Part shown: piece by piece, positions 57,731-64,000 of the stretch
Numbering within the stretch: position 1 is the stretch's first letter
How the letters are laid out: every line of letters starts with the position of its first letter
DNA from: Symsagittifera roscoffensis
Taxonomy: Eukaryota > Xenacoelomorpha > Acoela > Convolutidae
Direction: 5' to 3'
Assembly (NCBI RefSeq): GCF_963678635.1
Contig: NC_087065.1
Location: 37,039,888 to 37,103,887, forward strand
DNA length: 64,000 bases
Position numbers and translations under genes: made by a program
The notes under the pieces: generated by a model
Seen by the model: only the letters and a program-made list of their open reading frames with translations
Databases searched by the model: none
What the model was told of the DNA's origin: nothing

Positions 57731-60430
57731 TTTTTAATGAACTTTTTCGTATACTAGTTAAAATGTGTCCGCTCTATAAATTAAGGCACGTTAGTTGGTT
57801 TATTTTTTTTTTAAATTGACTGGTTTTGCTAATGCGCATAATTGGCTTGCGTCATAATTGTCACTTAGCAATTATGTAGACTCATAATTGGCGTGCGTCA
57901 CCTAGGAAGTTTTGTAGACTCAAAGTTACTCATTCAGCTTTTCCCAGTTGCGTCATCGGTCATATTTTTGCTTGTGTATGCGAAGTGCAACTTCGCCTGT
58001 GTAAAAAATATATTTTTCATTCACGCATGTTTTTATTGACCAAATCACACTCAACGCATAGTTGCCGATCATTTTAAATTAAGTTTTTTCTGATGAATAT
58101 CCTGTCTGTACAAAACAATCCGATACAAAAATAGTTCAAAAAAGTATAAAAATGAACGAAAAAAAACCTGTTAGATGCAAAACAGTAGGAAAGAATCCCA
58201 AGTGATAATCGTTTTGAAAAGCCATTAGGCCGAGAGTTGTCCTTTGTTCAAAATAGTGACCACCGCAGTCGCTCAAACTTGTTGCGAGCTTGCCAACAGA
58301 GGGTAGGATTTGTGGTATGCAAAATTTGGACCTTGAACCGGCTACCTTAGACCGATTTTTTTTTGATTCGGGCTGTTATTTGTTTCATGATGCATGGAAT
58401 GTTTTGTATTTCAATTTTTTGCATGGGACTGTTTTTAGTATGCACCGATAAATATATTTTTTCGATTAAATAAATAATTAAGTTTCGAGAAATTTTTGTT
58501 ACAATGGCAAGAACCAATCGTACTGGCTCACAACACTTATCCGAAAAAAGTGTAGTTAGTTTCACCAATCTCAGCAATGGTTTGGTTTTCATATGTCTCT
58601 TTGAAGATATGTGTACAAAAATTAAGCATTTGTGATAAAAGCAATTAACGTAGTCAGAATCATTCCTGAACTTCAGTGTCATTGTATATGCACTAGTTTG
58701 GTCAAGCTTCAGTCTCTACAAGGAAAAAAAACAAATTTAGACTTGGATTTTGTATTGTTCTTGGAATTCAAAAATTTCAATCTGTGAGTATGTGTTATTT
58801 GAAATGCGCCTCTTTAACAAGCGCGGTAGATGTTGACGCCGAATATTGTTATTATTTTTTGAACATATGTTAAGATTTTTATAGCAGCTAATGCGAAGTG
58901 ACGTTTGAAAGAAGGGCACTTGATTTGATAAGGTTAAAATAGTTGAAAAAGATGAAATGAGAAAAATACGCTTGTTTGGAAATTGTCTAAGCTCTTTTCA
59001 GTTGTTTTGTTTGCGCAAAAGACCAGGAGTCTTGCGTTGACAGCCATACCAACTGAAGATCTGATTCATCTCAAATTTCCTTCTTTTCCGGCAAAAGAGT
59101 TGGACTAAGTTGTCCATCATTTGCTTGTTTGTTTCTTTGTTTGCACTTTTATCGATTTCTCTCCAGTTCAGTTTTTAGGCACTTCCTGACGTGTATTGAC
59201 GTTGCCGTCAACCGCGCATGGTAGGCTAAGAATGAGACAGCTCTAGTGGATGCGCTGTTAGTCTTAACTAGTGAACCATCAGTTTCATCTTATTTTAGTC
59301 TTGTCTTTGAACTGGTCATCTAACTAGTTTGAACTTTGAATTAGTCATAGCTTAGGATATTGTATGCTTTGTGGACTAAAAGTACGTGGTAAATACTGTA
59401 AACCTATTTGACCGTGATTGCTTTGCCATTAATTTAAAAATTGAGCTATTAAAGACAACATTTTGCTACTCGGTGAATCCAACCAAGCGAACTCTCAACC
59501 AACAATGAGGAGTTCAATCAGGCCTCTGGAAAACGTCAGCTTTCGGATAAATGTTTTAAAAAATTGTTTGAGCGAAATAACCAAAAAAAATTATCCGACA
59601 AACTTGAGTGGAGCAAAACTTAACCTAGAGGCAAACAAACTTTAGGCATTGAAGTTAATAAATTGGGTACACTTTTAAACCTTGCACCGGTAGTTGTTTG
59701 AACCTATGTAAATACCTGGTAATTGTTCTACACTTTTCAATTCTCTACCGTACTTGGTGTTATTGGAGCCTGAAGTTATCATTGACTGTTTTAGGTACAT
59801 GAAGTTAGGTTTCAAATTACTTCAGCTTACCTATTAATCTTCCGGATGTCATGCATTCCAATTAAGTAAATTGGGTGCTATGCAAGTTTGCACTTCTGTT
59901 TGAACCGGATGTTTTCAAACGCAAATTTGGTTCTTAAAAACGAACAATGTCAACATAATGCATTGGTATCAATTGAAAAAAGCTTAAATAATAAAAAAAA
60001 TAATAAATAGTGGGCGCTATTTGGTCTAAAAGTTTACTGCTTTCAATATGCCTCTTTCATGGCTTAAAGCAAATTACGCCTAGCATTGAAATGAAGTACA
60101 AACCCGTAATCAATAAAATAGCTAAGCAGCAGTTCGTTTATTGATTTTTTCATTGTTTGTCGGTGTTTTTATTTTAAGCTCATCTAGGATTACCGTATGT
60201 TTATTCAATTCGTTAGTCAATCATTTTTACGAAATCACTTATGGTTGCCTATTTTGTTGTATTAAGGATTTTTGGGTCCCTTGAAATGCATTTTAAGAAA
60301 TGGGGCCAAGTTCGTTTTTTCAAACTTGAAACGCTACTTGAAAGATGAGAGATTTTTTTGTAATGAATGAAAGAAAAAATAGACCGATATCTAGTTATTT
60401 TTTTCCATGTAGGGGCGAGCTTTGCTGTTT
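57731..60430. other. Intergenic AT-rich DNA
   Basis: One hairpin repeat is at 57980-57996. No gene or RNA recognised. Confidence 0.4.
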
Positions 60431-60432
60431 TT

Positions 60433-60527
60433 GAGGAGGGGGAGATGGGAAAGGGGAAGGAGGAGGGGAAGGGGAAGGAGGAGGAGAAGGAGAAGGAGAA
60501 GGGGAGGTTGGAGGATGAGGGAGTAGA
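60433..60527 (+). repeat. Polypurine G/A tract
   Basis: About 95 bases are almost pure G and A in GGAAG/GGAGA steps, with a few T. Such tracts can form triplex DNA. The open frame on the opposite strand is simple-sequence Pro/Ser and not a gene. Confidence 0.8.
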
Positions 60528-63500
60528 TTAAATGTTTTTTTTTGGAAAGCTTGATCGATTTTTTTTAGATTGACCATATAGAATATAGGGCAATTTCTGG
60601 AAAAAAATTTTTAAATTAAAAATCAGCTTGTATTCGGTGCGCTCTTCCCATTAAAATTATCACATGTTGGCGTCTTCAGAGAAACTTGAGGTTCAATAAG
60701 CCGAAAATGGACGTCGTAAAAAACTTCCAAATGAAGAGCTTTTTAGGGTCTGAGAGGTTCGAATACCTGAGGAGGGGGTCAAAGTTGATTGCTGTTTGAT
60801 TTTCAGAGTCAAATTCGTTTCTTTCACCGAGCAAATCCTTACAACGACATCCTCTTTTTAGCTCACAGTAAAATCAAGGATGAAATTTCGAAACTTTTCA
60901 AGTTGATTTTCCTAGCTTGAACCTTTCAGCGAAGTCTCATGTTTTTCAGGCTAGCGGTTCAAACGATGGAACTTCTTGAAATTTTATCGTATAAATTGCC
61001 CGCAGAGAAAATTAAACTTAACAGAATTGCTTCAAGCTATAAAAACCACTTGAAATTGTTCATTGTTTAATCATTTCCTTGAAACGATCCATACTTTCCG
61101 GCCCGCTTTATGTTATCACTTTAACTTTGAAATGTTTTAAGTTGTTTTGATAGCTCAAAGGGATTTGTGAAAAATTCAATTTGATACCAAACTCAATCAA
61201 TTTCTTTTCATGATTCATAAAATGAGGATGGCCGCTAAACCTAGTTGGTTGTTCTTCGGACAATTCGCAACAACAAAAGTAGATGATAGCTGTGAGCTGT
61301 GCAAGTAGCACAGGCTGTGCCTACCACAGTAATCACTGCAAATAAAATTCGAAAACTGAAAAGAAATTTTTTTTCTGAAAAAATTGTAATAATTTGATAA
61401 ATTTGCCCTGTGAATGTTCGACCATTTGTAAGCAGCGAGAGTTGAAATTTAGCTTCAAGTTTTGGGCATTTCTGGCCTTAACGATAAAAAATTGAAACAA
61501 AAGTATGCGATTCAATTTTCTCATCCCCTAACCTTTTGGCTAATTGTTCTGAAAAAAAATCGGAATTTTTCAAAATATGTTTCCGATTCACAATCACGAC
61601 TGATGAAAGTTCATTATGTTACTACACTCGATCACCGCGAGCTGGCTGTAAGACATCTGTTCTTGCGGGGAAACCTAGGTTAGGTAACCGCGCAACAAAA
61701 ATTTAAACCGTCCGGAATGTAAACCGCAGCTGTTAGAATTGTTTTTTTTTTTGGTTTCTCATTGACGAGAGATAAGAGATGAAAAATTACTTGCCTCAAT
61801 TGACTGTCTTGATTGCAGGAATCTGGATTTATACAAATGGGCTCAATGTGAATCACGTTTGTGAGTTGAATCAAAATTTTTAAACTAATTCCGATGTGTT
61901 TCTTGTATTAAAAAAGGCAGCGAGGTTCAAAGTTACTTGTTACTTTGGACTGGAACTCCGCTTGTGATCGCTGTGCATTTGTTTGCAGGGTGTTAAGACA
62001 GTTGTAGCTCACTAAAACAACTTAAAGATCTGCGATATAACCAGCTTCTTGAAATGAAACTAACCAGGTTTGTGAACTCGTTAAAATATACCAATTCCAG
62101 ACTAATATTGTTTAATGTATTGTAGCCTTTTATCTAGCAATTTTAGCAAGTTTTTCAGGAAAATTTTTGCTTTAAAAGTAGAATTTTTGGTGAAAATTTT
62201 CCAATCAACTGAAATTGTAATTTATACCAGGGTTCAGTATTCAGTATGGAGCCGAACAATTAATCCAGTTCAACTTTTCTTGGTCTCCTGTTTCTGCTTG
62301 TTACCTCTTGCTGCTACGTGGTCCACCACTGCAGTTATTATCCATTATTCATAGGAATATCACAAATCACCACTTTATTGGAGTGCTTTGTTGGCCGCGT
62401 GGAGAAAATGGAGGGACGGGTTTGAATGGCTGTGTAGGTTTGAAAATTGTGCTATTGGTTTGTCTTGGGATAGTGAAACCTGTGGTATATGGTACTTATG
62501 AAAGCATACTGTCTCCGCGTGAGGTGTGAGCTAATGCCTACCGGCTAAATCAAACAAATAAATTGGAAAGGCTATTACTCTGAAACTCTTTAAGAGCGCC
62601 TTTTCAGTTGTTTCTAATTCGGTTATTTGAATTCCAAGTATCGCTCTTTCAGTGTTTTCAAAGAGTCGTTTTCCAATCTACTAAATACTCAAAGATGGTT
62701 TTGACGATTAGCAGCGAATAAAAAACAGCTGACTGTTGGCTATATTTACATTTTATTATAAAATATATATCATAAAATTGCGTCTCTCTCAGACAGTATC
62801 GGTCAAAATATATGAGTGCAGCTCGATGCGAGGAATACAGAAATTGACGAGCACTTGTCGCTTGCGGTTGTGACATTGTGTTCTCGTCTGGTTTAGACGT
62901 CTTGTCAATTATTGGAAGAAACAAATATATGCGAAAGTTTATTAAATTCTACAACTACCTGTTTTATTTATGTATAGAGATTTTTATACAATGTAAAGCG
63001 TCAACACGTGTTTTGATTCCATATTATGTTAGGAGCAAACGAATATTTGAGGTAGTAGTTTGAAGTCTTAGGGTAAAATTATAGTATGGATTATGTTTTG
63101 ATTTGACTCCAAACAGACAAAATTATTTAAATTGTTTCCACATTAATTTGAATGTCTGAAACATGGTGTTTCAGGAAGTTAGTGGCCATAAATTTGATCG
63201 TTAATTAAATATGATTCAAAATCAAATGGTCTGGAAATGGTTCAAGACATTGAGCTTACAGCTTCAGCACATTGCAATAAATGCGGATCATGTGAAAAGT
63301 GAAACTGTAGTTCTTCGGCTGATCGCGACGGCCGAAGTGCCCAATGATGAGAGTTATTTTTAATTTTTTTTTAAATCAATTATTCTATTTTTTTTTACAA
63401 AAAAAATTGTCAATTGGTCAGTTTGAGGTTTCAGAAGAGCTAAAATTTATTTGAAATGGCTGCCCCAAAATCTAAATTTTTCAAACCCCTTTTCCCCCAC

Positions 63501-63828
63501 GAAAACAATCCTGCCTACGCCACCGTTCGGGAATTTTCATTCTCGGTAAGTTGCAAATATATGGCAACGTTATGAACATTTGCTGCTCTTAGTAAATAAC
63601 TAGACTCCTATGCTTTCTATTTATCTCGGTGGAATTCTGAGGCTTTGGTTTGAAGAATGGTAGTTTTTATTCGCATCATGGATGTCAATATTTTGTTAAC
63701 CATCGTGGTTTGCAAAAGAGCATCATGTGTTTATTCAACTTGTCATGAACGTTTTGCCTCCGTCAGTGAAATAGCATGCAATAACAGGCTTGGTTTTGAC
63801 AAATTCAGTAGAGCAAGAATAAAGTAGA
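60528..63828. other. Intergenic AT-rich DNA
   Basis: A B-box-like GAGGTTCGAATACC lies at about 60759. A diverged copy of 51379-51540 lies at about 61480-61680. A 50-codon ORF at 63211-63363 looks mildly coding-like but has no recognised domain. At about 63480-63525 a C-rich stretch ending CCTGCCTACGCCACCG resembles a hAT-class transposon terminus. Confidence 0.35.
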
Positions 63829-64000
63829 ATGTCTGGCCCTAACTCGAGATATTACGCTGGAATTTTGGCGTACCAGACCATTTTGCTAGTGTTCCTTATG
63901 ATAGCATGTTTTTTCTTCGATGACTTTCTGCCCAAACTCGGATTCCTGTTGTCTTTTGTCCTGGTCCACTCCATTATAACTTTTGCCATATATGGTCATG
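63829..64000 (+). CDS. DUF1294-like membrane protein, third copy, cut by window end
   Basis: An ATG opens 57 codons that run off the window. After a polar start (MSGPNSRYY) come two hydrophobic segments, ILAYQTILLVFLMIACFFF and LGFLLSFVLVHSIITFAIYG. They are separated by a short DDFLPK turn. This aligns with residues about 8-53 of the intact copy at 18868, including the shared (F)DD after the first helix. The DUF1294 signature (DK...WR.PE...HKT) would lie beyond the window, so the family call rests on paralogy. It is on the same strand as the other two copies. Confidence 0.65.
   Translation, partial: MSGPNSRYYAGILAYQTILLVFLMIACFFFDDFLPKLGFLLSFVLVHSIITFAIYGH

Noticed and set aside
63456-63545. 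Attractive first exon: ATG with good context, 30 codons, then GTAAGT
   Set aside because: Most of the peptide is encoded by a C-rich stretch ending CCTGCCTACGCCACCG, which in reverse looks like a common CGGTGGCGTAGGCAGG hAT-class transposon terminus. It is more likely a MITE end.

Overview
This is AT-rich eukaryotic DNA, almost certainly from an invertebrate animal. The only multi-exon gene I recognise with confidence is a dystrophin-family gene with WW, EF-hand-like and ZZ regions. The rest is mostly transposon debris, tRNA-headed retroposons and tandem arrays. Two inferred introns have GC-AG ends, and one of them looks like a small transposon. Both facts would fit an appendicularian-type tunicate genome, but that placement is a guess.

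Layout. 1-12600: repeat-rich intergenic DNA. It holds tRNA-like retroposon heads, a 1.15-kb Mutator-like element with an exact 9-bp target duplication and a FLYWCH zinc-finger ORF (3243-4395), hAT-type MITEs, one possible minus-strand exon (5799-5922), and a 235-bp tandem repeat interrupted by a 361-bp foldback element (9024-9384). 12600-19250: two members of a DUF1294 (YsdA-like) membrane-protein family. One copy is broken and carries a transposon-like intron (13348-13930). The other is intact (18868-19245). Decayed coding-like DNA lies between them. 19360-30900: an 11.5-kb satellite with a 537-bp and a ~1240-bp unit, whose first unit supplies the 3' end of the intact DUF1294 gene. 30930-32750: satellite fragments and palindromic repeat motifs. 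32751-38015: a 1337-bp tandem array built from a hAT transposase gene fragment, running into a less decayed hAT relic. 38600-40200: retroposon and solitary satellite copies. 40788-46212: four dystrophin-family exons on the minus strand, about 1430 codons, with the 5' end not found. 46213-63828: mostly non-coding, with MITEs, retroposons, a decayed FLYWCH/Mutator-like coding relic (54182-55244) and one possible plus-strand first exon (56681-56816). 63829-64000: the start of a third DUF1294 gene, cut by the window edge.

The genes do not form one pathway. Three points matter most. First, a normally prokaryotic membrane-protein family (DUF1294) is present three times on one strand of an animal-like contig. 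Second, one member is split by an element with hAT-like inverted ends whose removal restores the conserved protein exactly. Third, several dispersed hairpin motifs recur in unrelated repeats, one with paired compensatory changes. Coordinates of unlisted small exons and repeat edges are approximate, because everything was read by eye.
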